A DNA stretch of 64,000 nt from Candidatus Kryptoniota bacterium. GTDB taxonomy: Bacteria > Bacteroidota > Ignavibacteria > Kryptoniales > JAKASW01. The DNA lies in contig JAHECO010000001.1 of NCBI GenBank assembly GCA_024641705.1, positions 259,897-323,896 of the forward strand, given 5' to 3'. A program made the translations under genes and the position numbers. This document shows, one piece after another, positions 1 through 8,502 of the stretch. Within the stretch, counting starts at the first letter, position 1. Every line of letters begins with the position of its first letter. The notes beneath the pieces are model-generated. The model worked only from the letters and a program-made list of their open reading frames with translations, searched no databases and had not been told where the DNA came from.

Positions 1-1
1 A

Positions 2-424
2 TTAAGACGCATCAAGAGGCTGGAAAACTTCCGTTCGGGAGGGATAAACGTACTGGTTGCGACCGATGTCGCGGCGCGAGGCCTGCATGTTGAAGGGATC
101 AGCCATGTTGTGAACTTCACACTTCCCGAAAACCCCGAGGACTATGTGCACCGCATAGGCAGGACGGGCAGAGCCGGTGCCAGCGGGACTTCGATAAGTT
201 TCGCGACCGAGACCGACGCCTATTTCCTACCGGCTATAAAAGAATATCTCGCCGAGGATATCCCGTCGACGTATCCTGAAGACGATCTCCTCATGCCGTT
301 GCCCGAACCGAAGTTCCCTCTGCCACAGAGATCCAGCCAAAGGCGTCGCAGGCCGGGACAGGGCGGCCACGGTTCACGCGGTCAGGGGGGACACGGACAC
401 AGGAGATCGGACAGAAGGCAGTAG
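2..424 (+). CDS. DEAD-box RNA helicase, C-terminal part (5' end outside window)
   Basis: This is the tail of an ATP-dependent RNA helicase. The ORF track starts it at 110, but the same frame is open back to base 2 and reads helicase motif V ([14 protein letters not shown]) followed by motif VI ([12 protein letters not shown]), so the gene continues off the left edge. The motifs bind RNA and ATP in the second RecA-like domain. After the core, the protein ends in a basic Gly/Arg/His-rich tail ([16 protein letters not shown]), typical of RhlE/DeaD-type cold-shock or ribosome-assembly helicases, where such tails hold RNA non-specifically. Which subfamily it belongs to cannot be told without the N-terminus. 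Confidence 0.93.
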   Translation, partial: LRRIKRLENFRSGGINVLVATDVAARGLHVEGISHVVNFTLPENPEDYVHRIGRTGRAGASGTSISFATETDAYFLPAIKEYLAEDIPSTYPEDDLLMPLPEPKFPLPQRSSQRRRRPGQGGHGSRGQGGHGHRRSDRRQ

Positions 425-450
425 GAAAACCGTCCCCCTACTCCTATTCT
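420..450. terminator. Possible bidirectional terminator between convergent genes
   Basis: A six-base stem AGTAGG/CCTACT (420-425 with 437-442) overlaps the helicase stop codon and is followed by a loosely T-rich stretch (cctattctttt). It sits between two convergent genes. The stem is short, so this is only a candidate. Confidence 0.35.
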
Positions 451-962
451 TTTCCCGAACCTAACCTGAACATCCAGCCGCAGTAGAAATCTGCGGTTGG
501 ATCGGGAGGGCATGATATGACGGTTGTCTCAATCCTCGGGTCGATCGTCTTCGCGAACTGACTGAACTCCACGATGCCTACAGGCTTGCATGGGAAGAGA
601 GGAAGGTTTTTCCGTCTTCTGGTTGATTGGACCCGGCATTCGACCATCCTGAAAATGAGCGTGTTCTCGTCGGCACATTCGATTTCCTGCTTGTTGATTG
701 CAGAGTACATTCTGAACCTGAGTGCCTTCTCGAGAGCCTTCAGTCCTCCGTTTTCAGGTATACCCATTTCCGATTTGATCCGTTTCGCCTCTGCTACGGC
801 AAAGCGCTCCCATGATCTTGTGTCGAGCTCGACCGCGGTCTCCATCCCGTATTTCTCTTCCGCGGCGAGAAACCAGCTCCCGTCGTGAGCCAGCCAGTTC
901 TTCGCGAACATGTTTATGATCTTAAGAAGCTCTTCGCGCGTAAGATTATCGAAGTTTTCCAT
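444..962 (-). CDS. DUF6125 family cytosolic protein
   Basis: The product is a soluble protein of 172 residues with no signal peptide or membrane segment. The sequence pattern (LTREELLKIINMFAKNWLAH near the start, a Glu-rich middle, then KTIDPRIETTVISCPPDP near the end) resembles DUF6125 proteins, which occur in many anaerobes and have no established function. I place the start at the ATG giving MENFDNL, because the track's upstream TTG adds 23 residues unlike the family. The conserved Cys-Pro-Pro and nearby Cys suggest possible metal or substrate binding, but this is inference. The gene faces the helicase tail. Confidence 0.72.
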   Translation of the reverse strand: MENFDNLTREELLKIINMFAKNWLAHDGSWFLAAEEKYGMETAVELDTRSWERFAVAEAKRIKSEMGIPENGGLKALEKALRFRMYSAINKQEIECADENTLIFRMVECRVQSTRRRKNLPLFPCKPVGIVEFSQFAKTIDPRIETTVISCPPDPTADFYCGWMFRLGSGKE

Positions 963-1383
963 GCGTGCACTATAGCCAACGCGTCGGTATTCTTCAATAC
1001 GCCTCAGCGGAAAATTCAGTAGTGTCCCCAATATGTCCGAAATGCTGACACCACAACCTCCCTTTGTCAGAATGACATTTTACGGTTGACGGTAGACTCA
1101 TGGGAGCGTTCATCCAGCGGAGACAGGCAACATCCAAACTAGGACACCACCGAAAATTCCTTGGGTTCCTATGAAATCTGCGCAAGGATTGTTAAAATGT
1201 ACGGAACGAGGGCCTGTCCCGGATTGAAAGGGGATCCGGCCCCAGAGAGCACCTTGGTTTTGAAGAGATAGTATGGCTTTAGAAGCACAATTCACTCTCC
1301 GATTCATCACGAGGATAGGGGCGCTTAAGCCCACGGGTGATTCCATGCGAAACGCCCGTTCCCACCAAACCCCAGGAGGAAAA
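963..1383. other. Intergenic region upstream of the M16 peptidase
   Basis: About 420 bases without a convincing gene. Small ORFs on the minus strand here have no ribosome-binding site and no recognisable product. A GC-rich inverted pair GGGCC/GGCCC lies around 1212-1243 and could form a leader hairpin. I see no clear promoter. Confidence 0.5.
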
Positions 1384-4125
1384 ATGTACAGAGATTCACG
1401 GATCAGCCATTTTGTTGCCCGTTGCACGGACGGGCTGTTCGGCCTCAAACGAATTTCCATGTCAGCATTTCTGCTGGCCCTGATGATGGCGGCGCTGCCC
1501 GCCGTCGTCGCCCGCGCCGGGGAAAAGAATGCGGCCTCCAACGAGACTGTACTTCGCTCGACACTGAAGAACGGGCTTCGCGTCGTGATCGTCCGCAACC
1601 CGCTCGCTCCGGTCGTAACGACGGAAATCAATTACCTGGTCGGCTCCGACGAAGCGCCGGAAGGCTTCCCGGGCACGGCACACGCGCTGGAACACATGAT
1701 GTTCCGCGGCAGTCCCGGCCTGTCGGCATCGCAGCTCGCCGACATTACTGCAGCGATGGGCGGCGACTTCGACGCGGATACTCAACAGATGGTGACGCAG
1801 TATTTCTTCACAATTCCTGCCGAGGATCTCGACGTCGCGCTGCACGTCGAGGCGATAAGGATGAAAGGCATACTGGGCACCGACAGCCTCTGGGACAAGG
1901 AGAGGGGCGCGATCGAACAGGAAGTGGCACAGGACCTGTCCAACCCGGAATATGTCTTCTTCACGAAGCTTCTCGACGCCATGTTCAAAGGAACGCCGTA
2001 CGCCCACGATGCCCTCGGCACCCGCCCGTCGTTCGACAAGACCACCGGCTCGATGCTGCAGGATTTCCACAAGAACTGGTACGTTCCGAACAACGCCATA
2101 CTCGTCATAGTAGGCGATGTGGTCCCGGAGAAGGCACTCGCGGAAGTGAAGAGACTTTTCGAGGACATCCCTTCCGGCAAAATTCCCGCGCGACCGGATT
2201 TCAATTTCACGAACGTGAAGGCGGATACTATGAATCTTACGACCGACCTTCCGTACGGACTGGCGGTCATATCGTACAGGTTTCCCGGTACGAACAGTCC
2301 AGATTACGCGGCAGGTCAGGTTCTCTCCGACGTGCTGAGCAGTCAGAGAGGAAACCTCTACGCTCTCGTCCCGCAGGGGAAAGCTTTGTACGCAGGGTTT
2401 CAATATTACGCGATGCCGAAATCGGGATTGGGATTTGCTCTCACCGCGTTCCCGAAGGGGTATGACACCGGCAACCTGGTCAAGGAGATGAGCGGTATAC
2501 TGGCGGCCGAACTGAAGAGCGGCGTCTCCGCAGATCTTGTCGAAGCCTCGAAGCGGCATGAAATATCGGACGCCGAATTCCAGAAGAACTCCGTCTCGGG
2601 ACTGGCACAGGTATGGTCGGACGCGGTCGCGGTAGAACACAGGAACTCGCCGGACGATGACCTGAAGATGATGGAAAAGGTTACGGTGGACGATGTCAAC
2701 CGCGTGGCGAGGGAGTACATAAATCCTGAGCATGCGATTATTGCAGTGCTTACGCCGCAAGCATCGGGTAAACCGGTCTCCTCCAGGGGTTTCGGCGGCG
2801 CGGAGTCGTTCGCTCCGAAGGAAACGAAAGGCGTGACGCTCCCGAAGTGGGCCGAGGCTGCGGTCGGAAGGCTCTCGATCCCGCAATCCACGGTGAAGCC
2901 CGTCGTGTCGATGCTCCCGAACGGCATCAGGCTCATAGTGCAGCCTGAGACGATCAGCAACACGGTGACAGTCATGGGAAGGATAAAGAGCAACTCCCTG
3001 CTCCAGACTCCCGGAGGGAGGGACGGAGTCAGCGGAATGCTCGACCAGCTGTTCGAATACGGGTCTACCACACTCGACCGGATCGCGTTCCGGAAAGCGC
3101 TCGACGACATAGGCGCGAACGAATCGGGCGGATCGAGCTTCTCGCTGAGCGTACTCGCGAACCACTTCGACCGCGGCGTCCAGCTTCTCGCCGACAACGA
3201 GCTTCATCCGGCGCTTCCCGAAATAGCATTCAGAATAATACAACGACAGACCGCGGCGACGGTTGCCGGCGAACTCGAAAGCCCTGACTACCTGACCAGG
3301 CGCGCGCTCCAGATCGCCTTATATCCGAAGGGGGATCCTACTCTCCGCCAAACGACTCCGGAGACGGTGGACTCGGTCACGATGGCGGATGTGAAGAGTT
3401 ATTACGAGAAGGTGTACCGCCCCGACATGACGACGATCGTCGTTATAGGGAATATCGCGCCGGCTTCGGCGAAAGCTGTCGTGATGAAATACTTTGGAGG
3501 ATGGACCGCGAGCGGCCCGAAACCTGAAACCGATCTGCCATCCGTACCGCCCAGCAAACAGTCGACTGCGGCAGTTCCCGACCAGAGCCGGGTGCAGGAC
3601 CGGGTTTACCTGGCGGAGACTCTCGGACTGACGCGCTCAAATGCCGACTATTATCGCCTGGAGCTCGGCAACCACGTGCTCGGCGGAGCTTTCTACGCTA
3701 CGAGGTTTTACAGAGACCTCCGCGAGAACGAAGGCCTCGTGTACTACGTGGGCTCCAACTTCGGGATCCATAAGACGCGCGGTACCTACGAGGTGAGCTA
3801 CGCTTGCGACCCGGACAAAGTCACGCAGGCACGGAACATCATCATACGCGACCTGAAGCAGATGCAGGACTCCGAAGTCACGGCCAAGGAGCTGAAGCAA
3901 GCGAAGGCCCTCGTGCTTCGTGAGATACCCTTATCCGAGTCGAGCGTGAACGGTGTCGCGCGCGGCCTGCTCGCGAGAGCCCTGGAAGATCTTCCGCTCG
4001 ATGAGCCGATACGTGCGGCGCACATCTACATGAAGATCGACGCGAAAGAAATTCAGAAGGCATATGTCAAATGGCTGAGGCCGGACGATCTCGTCCAGGT
4101 AACGGAAGGCCCGGCACCGAAATAA
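1384..4125 (+). CDS. M16 family zinc metallopeptidase (pitrilysin/insulinase type), two-domain, exported
   Basis: A 913-residue zinc peptidase that probably degrades oligopeptides outside the cytoplasm. The active N-terminal M16 domain carries the inverted zinc motif HALEH at about residues 100-104 and the downstream zinc-ligand Glu in ERGAIEQEVAQ. A second M16 domain begins near residue 510 (LPNGIRLIVQPE) and lacks HxxEH (DGVSGMLDQ in its place), as usual for the non-catalytic half that closes the chamber. I start at 1384 rather than the track's 1273 because AGGAGG lies just upstream of that ATG. The new N-terminus has a hydrophobic run ending ALPAVVARA, so a signal peptide is likely. Length fits two-domain family members. 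It is monocistronic, with a hairpin right after the stop. Confidence 0.92.
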   Translation: MYRDSRISHFVARCTDGLFGLKRISMSAFLLALMMAALPAVVARAGEKNAASNETVLRSTLKNGLRVVIVRNPLAPVVTTEINYLVGSDEAPEGFPGTAHALEHMMFRGSPGLSASQLADITAAMGGDFDADTQQMVTQYFFTIPAEDLDVALHVEAIRMKGILGTDSLWDKERGAIEQEVAQDLSNPEYVFFTKLLDAMFKGTPYAHDALGTRPSFDKTTGSMLQDFHKNWYVPNNAILVIVGDVVPEKALAEVKRLFEDIPSGKIPARPDFNFTNVKADTMNLTTDLPYGLAVISYRFPGTNSPDYAAGQVLSDVLSSQRGNLYALVPQGKALYAGFQYYAMPKSGLGFALTAFPKGYDTGNLVKEMSGILAAELKSGVSADLVEASKRHEISDAEFQKNSVSGLAQVWSDAVAVEHRNSPDDDLKMMEKVTVDDVNRVAREYINPEHAIIAVLTPQASGKPVSSRGFGGAESFAPKETKGVTLPKWAEAAVGRLSIPQSTVKPVVSMLPNGIRLIVQPETISNTVTVMGRIKSNSLLQTPGGRDGVSGMLDQLFEYGSTTLDRIAFRKALDDIGANESGGSSFSLSVLANHFDRGVQLLADNELHPALPEIAFRIIQRQTAATVAGELESPDYLTRRALQIALYPKGDPTLRQTTPETVDSVTMADVKSYYEKVYRPDMTTIVVIGNIAPASAKAVVMKYFGGWTASGPKPETDLPSVPPSKQSTAAVPDQSRVQDRVYLAETLGLTRSNADYYRLELGNHVLGGAFYATRFYRDLRENEGLVYYVGSNFGIHKTRGTYEVSYACDPDKVTQARNIIIRDLKQMQDSEVTAKELKQAKALVLREIPLSESSVNGVARGLLARALEDLPLDEPIRAAHIYMKIDAKEIQKAYVKWLRPDDLVQVTEGPAPK

Positions 4126-4133
4126 GTTTGGCG

Positions 4134-4166
4134 AGAAGACCGTCATCGCTGAGGTGACGGTCTTCT
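4134..4166 (+). terminator. Strong hairpin terminator after the M16 peptidase
   Basis: A perfect 12-base inverted repeat, AGAAGACCGTCA (4134-4145) and TGACGGTCTTCT (4155-4166), encloses a 9-base loop eight bases after the stop codon. The T tract is weak (tcttcttg), so release may be partly factor-assisted. Confidence 0.7.
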
Positions 4167-4239
4167 TGCGCTTCCCCGCCTGACGGATTATTTTGCAGGT
4201 GAGAATGAGAAAGTCGTACGGAGCAAATAGTGTAGGGAG

Positions 4240-4983
4240 ATGAGCAGCTCGACGCCGAATATTCTTAAACGGGCATTCCGCCTGCATTCCTGGGAAGTCG
4301 ATCAGAGGGGAAGGGCGCGCCCGGACATTCTATTCAGCTGCATGCTCGACAGCGCGTGGGCACACGCGAACAATTCCGAGTTCAGTTACGAGGCCCTCAG
4401 GGAAGAAGGGCAGCTGTGGGTCCTGTCGCGCTTCCTGGCCGTTATCGAAGAGCTCCCGAAGTGGGACGAGGAAATAACCGTTGAGACATGGGGAAAAGGG
4501 ACCGACAAGCTCTTCGGTCTCAGGGACTTCACGGTGTATTCACAGAGCGGCAAGAAGATCATATCGGCTACGTCGGCCTGGCTCGTGATAGACAGGAAGA
4601 CTTCGCGGATACAGAGGATCGATCTGGAGCACAGCAACTTCCCGGTCCAGCTGAACAAGCATGAGATCGAGACGAAACTCGAGAAGATAGAAGAGTCCGA
4701 GACGGTCAGGACCGACTTTGAGTACGTCGTGAAGTACACAGACATCGACGTAAACAACCACGTCAATTCCTCAAGATATCTGGGCTGGGTCCTCGACAGC
4801 TTCCCGAGAAGTGTGCTGGATGAAAAAGGTCTGAAGTCGTTCGAGCTAAATTTTCTAGCCGAGGCCCAGCTCGGGGACGGCGTTCACGTGTTGTCGGCCA
4901 ACGCGGGAGACTACTACTACTGTGAAGTAGAGCGGGATAGAGACGGGGTCGAGCTGTGCAGGGCAAAGATCATCTGGGGTTGA
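4240..4983 (+). CDS. Acyl-[acyl-carrier-protein] thioesterase
   Basis: A 247-residue FatA/FatB-type thioesterase that releases fatty acids from acyl-ACP. It shows the two hot-dog repeats of this family: an N-terminal one (FRLHSWEVDQRGRARPDILF, with SAWAHAN and WVLSRF following) and a second containing KYTDIDVNNHVNSSRYLGWV. The Asn-x-His of NNHVN at about 172-176 corresponds to the catalytic pair of plant and bacterial enzymes. The start ATG has AGGGAG immediately upstream, which is an unusually tight spacing, but the N-terminus matches the family. It stands alone between the M16 gene and the arsenic operon. Confidence 0.9.
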   Translation: MSSSTPNILKRAFRLHSWEVDQRGRARPDILFSCMLDSAWAHANNSEFSYEALREEGQLWVLSRFLAVIEELPKWDEEITVETWGKGTDKLFGLRDFTVYSQSGKKIISATSAWLVIDRKTSRIQRIDLEHSNFPVQLNKHEIETKLEKIEESETVRTDFEYVVKYTDIDVNNHVNSSRYLGWVLDSFPRSVLDEKGLKSFELNFLAEAQLGDGVHVLSANAGDYYYCEVERDRDGVELCRAKIIWG

Positions 4984-5119
4984 GCGCGGGTTCGCTTGCA
5001 CGGGAAATCTGAGGATCCGTCGTAATTGCCGGCGGCGGCTTCACAATTCACTCCCTATCCTAATTCAAGAACGCCGAAAGATGTTCACAATTCCGCTTGG
5101 ACATCGTGTAACCTGTTTT

Positions 5120-5146
5120 TATCTTTATCGTAAAGATACGATAAAG
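5120..5146. promoter_or_regulatory. Putative ArsR operator: two interlocked palindromes
   Basis: The sequence TATCTTTA-TCG-TAAAGATA (5120-5138) is a perfect 8-base palindrome, and CTTTATCG...CGATAAAG (5123-5130 with 5139-5146) is a second perfect palindrome sharing the middle. It ends 11 bases before the arsR ATG and overlaps the AAAGGA ribosome-binding site. ArsR repressors classically bind such sites at their own promoter and release on As(III). Operator identity is inferred from symmetry and position. Confidence 0.8.
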
Positions 5147-5157
5147 GAAATCAACCG

Positions 5158-5514
5158 ATGCCGATAACCAAAACAGAACAGTTCAGGGCGAAGGAGATAC
5201 GGCTGTCAAGATGGGCGAAAGCGCTGGCCCATCCCGCGAGGGTGGCAATCCTGCGGACCCTGGCAAAGCGAAACGCCTGCGTTTGCGGCGAAATCGTGGA
5301 AGTATTGCCGATCGCCCAGGCCACAGTCTCTCAACATCTCAAAGAGCTCAAGGAAGCGGGCCTTGTGAAAGGAACGATCGAGGGCCCTTCCTCGTGCTAC
5401 TGCCTTGACAATGAAGCGATCACCGAAATGGCGGGCGATCTCAACGTGCTGTTTGACGAGCTTGCCGGCGGCTGTGCCGAAGCGAGCTGCTCAACGAAAG
5501 GAAAATCAAAATGA
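5158..5514 (+). CDS. arsR: ArsR-family arsenic-responsive repressor
   Basis: A 118-residue winged-helix repressor. The N-terminal HPARVAILRTL and the recognition region IAQATVSQHLKELKEAGLV are textbook ArsR/SmtB. NACVCGEIV matches the metalloid site ELCVCDL of classical ArsR, and two further cysteines near the C-terminus (GGCAEASC) could complete a three-thiol As(III) site. It is the first gene of an operon: its stop overlaps the next ATG by four bases (ATGA). The palindromic operator directly upstream implies autoregulation. An antimonite-specific or broader metalloid response is possible. Confidence 0.93.
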   Translation: MPITKTEQFRAKEIRLSRWAKALAHPARVAILRTLAKRNACVCGEIVEVLPIAQATVSQHLKELKEAGLVKGTIEGPSSCYCLDNEAITEMAGDLNVLFDELAGGCAEASCSTKGKSK

Positions 5515-5951
5515 AGATCGATTTCAGAAGTTCCACTCCCCGGGATAGAGAGAAAATCCGGGAATTGCTGATCGAAACTAAATTGCCCGTCGAAAGCGTC
5601 GAGAGTGGCGTTACTCGGTTCTATGTCGCGGAAAGCGGCGGCGGTATAGTCGGAATAGCCGGATTCGAATTCTACGGCGGCGATGCTCTCCTCAGGTCGG
5701 TTGCGATCGAGCCGGGTCTGCAGCGACATGGCCTGGGATCCGAAATCGTCGACCACATGCTGGAGGAAGCCCGGCTGAAGAAAGCGCGAAGGGTAATCCT
5801 TCTGACGGAGACCGCCGAGGACTTCTTTCTGAAAAAGGGGTTCGACGTTGTCGACAGGTCGAAACTCGGGAATGAGGAGATCAAGAAGTCCTCCGAGTTC
5901 GAATACGCCTGTCCGAAATCCGCCGTATGCATGAGCCTGGAATTGAGTTGA
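5511..5951 (+). CDS. arsN2: GNAT acetyltransferase, ArsN2-like
   Basis: A 146-residue GCN5-type N-acetyltransferase. The acetyl-CoA loop is seen in LLRSVAIEPGLQRHGLGSEIVDHML, with the R/QxxGxG/A signature as QRHGLG. The C-terminal EFEYACPKSAVCMSLEL matches the CPxSAxCM ending of proteins annotated ArsN2 in arsenic operons. The related ArsN1 acetylates arsinothricin-type amino acids, whereas the substrate of ArsN2 is not settled. Translation is coupled to arsR through the ATGA overlap, and arsM follows 31 bases later, so it is regulated with the arsenic genes. Confidence 0.85.
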   Translation: MKIDFRSSTPRDREKIRELLIETKLPVESVESGVTRFYVAESGGGIVGIAGFEFYGGDALLRSVAIEPGLQRHGLGSEIVDHMLEEARLKKARRVILLTETAEDFFLKKGFDVVDRSKLGNEEIKKSSEFEYACPKSAVCMSLELS

Positions 5952-5982
5952 CGCAAACCATCAAGAAATAACGGAGCCTATT

Positions 5983-6789
5983 ATGAAAACCGAAGAAGAG
6001 TTGAAAACGGAAGTGAAGAACCGATACGCGTCGATAGTCGAGAAGCCGCGCGCATCCTGCGGTTGCGGAGGAAAGACCGAAGTCGTCTTCGACGTCGACT
6101 ACTCCGCCATCGAAGGTTACAATCCCGACGCTGATTACGGCCTCGGATGCGGCATCCCGACCGACGGCGCGGGGATCAGGCAGGGAGACACTGTGCTTGA
6201 CCTCGGCAGCGGCGCAGGCAATGACGCCTTTGTCGCGAGAAGACTTGTCGGAGAAACTGGGAGAGTTATCGGCATCGACATGACCGAGGCCATGATCGAC
6301 AAGGCGAATGCGAACAATGCGAGGGCAGGCTACCCGAACGTGGAGTTCCGTCTCGGCGAGATAGAAAAGATGCCTGTCGAATCAGACAGCGTGGATGTAG
6401 TCCTGAGCAACTGCGTGCTGAACCTCGTGCCCGACAAACAGCGCGCCTTCTCGGAAATATTGCGCGTGCTCAAGCCTGGGGGACACTTCAGCATCTCCGA
6501 CATAGTGACAGTCGGCACGCTCCCCGCAAAACTCAGGGAAGTGGCTGCATTATATGCCGGATGTGTCAGCGGCGCGCTTATTAAGGAAGACTATCTGGCG
6601 ATCATAGAGCGGGCTGGCTTCGACGGCATCGAGGTGAAAAGCGAGCGTCCGATCGCGGTCCCGGATGACATATTGGATGAGGTAGACCCCGCCGACGCCA
6701 GGGCGCTTAAGTTATCGGGGGCGGCGATACTGAGCATCACCGTGCGCGGGACGAAGCCGTCACGCGATGCGACACAGACCAAATACTGA
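5983..6789 (+). CDS. arsM: Arsenite S-adenosylmethionine methyltransferase
   Basis: A 268-residue enzyme that methylates As(III) stepwise to volatile or less toxic methylarsenicals. The SAM-binding motif I is VLDLGSGAGNDAF, and the typical LGCGIPTDGAGI region precedes it. Candidate As-binding cysteines are present: Cys26/Cys28 in SCGCGG, Cys56 in LGCG, Cys144 in SNCVLNL and Cys194 in YAGCVSGA. The last two correspond to the essential pair in characterised ArsM proteins. It ends the arsR-arsN2-arsM operon. No arsC, arsB or acr3 lies in the window, so detoxification here appears to rest on methylation and acetylation. Confidence 0.94.
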   Translation: MKTEEELKTEVKNRYASIVEKPRASCGCGGKTEVVFDVDYSAIEGYNPDADYGLGCGIPTDGAGIRQGDTVLDLGSGAGNDAFVARRLVGETGRVIGIDMTEAMIDKANANNARAGYPNVEFRLGEIEKMPVESDSVDVVLSNCVLNLVPDKQRAFSEILRVLKPGGHFSISDIVTVGTLPAKLREVAALYAGCVSGALIKEDYLAIIERAGFDGIEVKSERPIAVPDDILDEVDPADARALKLSGAAILSITVRGTKPSRDATQTKY

Positions 6790-7109
6790 ACTGAATAGGC
6801 AGATTGGACGCATGACTTGACCTACGGTGCCTCCTATCTGAAATCGCCTTCCCTGCAAGAGCGAAACCGTGACTGATCCAGATGCCTGTTTTAATTGCGT
6901 CTCGCTCTGTAGAGGGGTTAAATTCTCCACCGAAGCATGGGGAAGATGGGTAAACCTGGTCGAGGTATATGACATCGGCTCTGAAGACTGATGAAGCCGG
7001 AAGGTTGCACTTCTTCACCCCACGAAATAACTTTTGCGAGTCGCGGAGGTGCGGATACCACGCACTGTCTGCAATTTAGATTTCAAAATTCACAATTTAG
7101 AATTGACAA
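6790..7109. other. Intergenic region after arsM
   Basis: About 320 bases with no convincing gene. The overlapping minus-strand ORFs look like noise. Just before the next gene is an AT-rich self-similar stretch (caatttag / caatttagaattg, 7074-7106), probably filler around the promoter. Confidence 0.45.
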
Positions 7110-7682
7110 ATGACCTGGCAGGAAGCCTGTCGAATACTTGAGCTGGCAAATCCGAAAACTCTGGAAGAGGTGCGTGAAGCCTTCAGTATTCAGGTGAAGG
7201 CATGGCATCCCGACCGCTTCGAGGGCGACGCCAAGATGCAGCGAATCGGAACGGCGAAGATGAAGCTGATCAACGAAGCCTTCAAATACATAAAGGATAA
7301 TTGGGGCCGGCGCGGTTCGTTTCATGCTCCATACGAATTCCCGAGGGCTGCGGAGCCCGTTGGCCGGAGAAAAACGGGTCCGCGGGATATTGTAACAGTG
7401 ATTGAGAATGGAACATCCACGGCGAAGAAGAACAAAGTCGTAATCGGCGCGCGGCGGGTCCACGAGTACCTCGGCGACGCAACGTTGACCATAACTCTGG
7501 CTGATCACCGTAGCAGGGAAGTGAAGCTGAAGGTTGGTGAGGCGACAACCGTCGAGTTCGGGAAATCTGCTCGCTTTGAAGTAAGGCTGCTGCAAGTCCG
7601 GCAGATGTTCAAATCGAAGCGCGGAATGCCGTTTCCGCTGTTCTACTCGGCTGCCGATTTGGCAGTGACAAGAATAGTCTAG
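7110..7682 (+). CDS. J-domain (DnaJ-like) protein
   Basis: A 190-residue protein whose first 65 residues form a J domain (TWQEACRILEL...WHPDRF...LINEAFKYIKDN). The HPD tripeptide that stimulates DnaK ATPase activity is present at about residues 33-35. No Gly/Phe or zinc-finger region of full DnaJ follows. Instead there is a roughly 110-residue beta-rich segment of unknown type, perhaps a small client-binding or FHA-like fold, though I cannot name it. No Shine-Dalgarno sequence is visible. The next gene, a HEPN-like protein, follows after 30 bases and may be co-transcribed. Confidence 0.8.
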   Translation: MTWQEACRILELANPKTLEEVREAFSIQVKAWHPDRFEGDAKMQRIGTAKMKLINEAFKYIKDNWGRRGSFHAPYEFPRAAEPVGRRKTGPRDIVTVIENGTSTAKKNKVVIGARRVHEYLGDATLTITLADHRSREVKLKVGEATTVEFGKSARFEVRLLQVRQMFKSKRGMPFPLFYSAADLAVTRIV

Positions 7683-7712
7683 CAAGAAAACAATTGTGGG
7701 AGGCTGCCGGAA

Positions 7713-8231
7713 ATGCGAAGACGTAGAGAATACAAACTCACGAATGCCATCGACAGAGTAGATCGTGACATCAGTGCCATATTGAGCAAGAATCAATCCG
7801 CTAGGTATTTCGAGGGGGTGATATTGATGTACAGTCTGATTGAGAATACTTTGAAATGGCTTGTCTTTGTGAAGATTCTGTGGGATAAGTCGGCAAAGAC
7901 CTTGCGAGAAGGTGAAATAATCTCCCTGAAGAATTTCTGCAACCAACAGGATTTTCATTCATCCCTTCATCTCGCTTTGATTACAGGTTTGATACCCCAT
8001 TCGTTGTTTTCCCGCATTGAGAAGATTCGGGTGGAAAGGAATGACATAGTTCACCAAGCGTACCTTTTCGTACACCGTCGGAACAAGCGCGTCTTGAGGG
8101 CCAAGCTTGAGCGATTGGTCGGCATAGCAGGAGATCTGTTTGTCCTTTTCAACGATTTGATCGATGAAACTGGTGCTGACGATTCATATGACATCTTCAA
8201 GGTTCGACGGAAGAGACAGATGATAATCTAG
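7713..8231 (+). CDS. HEPN-like hypothetical protein
   Basis: A 172-residue, mostly helical, basic protein. I do not recognise a named family, but the segment RVERNDIVHQAYLF contains the Rx4H motif (RNDIVH) characteristic of HEPN-fold RNases and nucleic-acid-binding proteins, placed in a predicted helix as expected. Upstream helices (SARYFEGVILMYSLIENTLKWLV) fit the HEPN four-helix arrangement. It follows the J-domain gene in the same direction. RNase activity is inference from one motif, and a structural non-catalytic HEPN role is equally possible. Codon use is more AT-rich than its neighbours. Confidence 0.6.
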   Translation: MRRRREYKLTNAIDRVDRDISAILSKNQSARYFEGVILMYSLIENTLKWLVFVKILWDKSAKTLREGEIISLKNFCNQQDFHSSLHLALITGLIPHSLFSRIEKIRVERNDIVHQAYLFVHRRNKRVLRAKLERLVGIAGDLFVLFNDLIDETGADDSYDIFKVRRKRQMII

Positions 8232-8307
8232 TGACCCCTCGCGTCAAGTCAGTTCCGTGTAATTACGGCGTAGCGATTACGTGGATGAACAACCACATGA
8301 GGACATA

Positions 8308-8502
8308 GTGGACGGCAGGAAGCGTTTCGACATAAAACCCGGTATGAAGGTCGCAATTGTCCTAAAGGAGGACCAGCGGACCGGGAAGCTTACCGAAGGA
8401 ATCGTCAAGGACATATTGACCAACTCGCCGACACATCCGCACGGTATTAAGGTGCGTTTGGAGACGGGGGAAGTCGGCAGGGTGAAGAAGATCGAAGGCT
8501 GA
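8308..8502 (+). CDS. ywbE: YwbE-family small basic protein
   Basis: A 64-residue protein of the YwbE (DUF2196) family, whose function is unknown. The core IVLKEDQRTGKLTEGIVKDI and the following LTNSPTHPHGIKVRLETGEV are nearly identical to the family consensus and suggest a small beta-barrel, KOW-like fold. I choose the GTG at 8308, preceded by GAGG at good spacing, because it gives the family N-terminus (VDGRKRFDIKPGM). The track's GTG at 8281 adds nine residues that family members lack. Confidence 0.85.
   Translation: MDGRKRFDIKPGMKVAIVLKEDQRTGKLTEGIVKDILTNSPTHPHGIKVRLETGEVGRVKKIEG

Noticed and set aside
1060-1085. tcagaatgacatttt matching part of the MITE-like element
   Set aside because: Only about 15 bases match and no inverted partner is visible; too short to call a remnant.
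1462-3243. 593-residue minus-strand ORF
   Set aside because: It is a shadow of the M16 peptidase: Arg/His/Val-rich text in a GC-rich gene, no domain and no ribosome-binding site.
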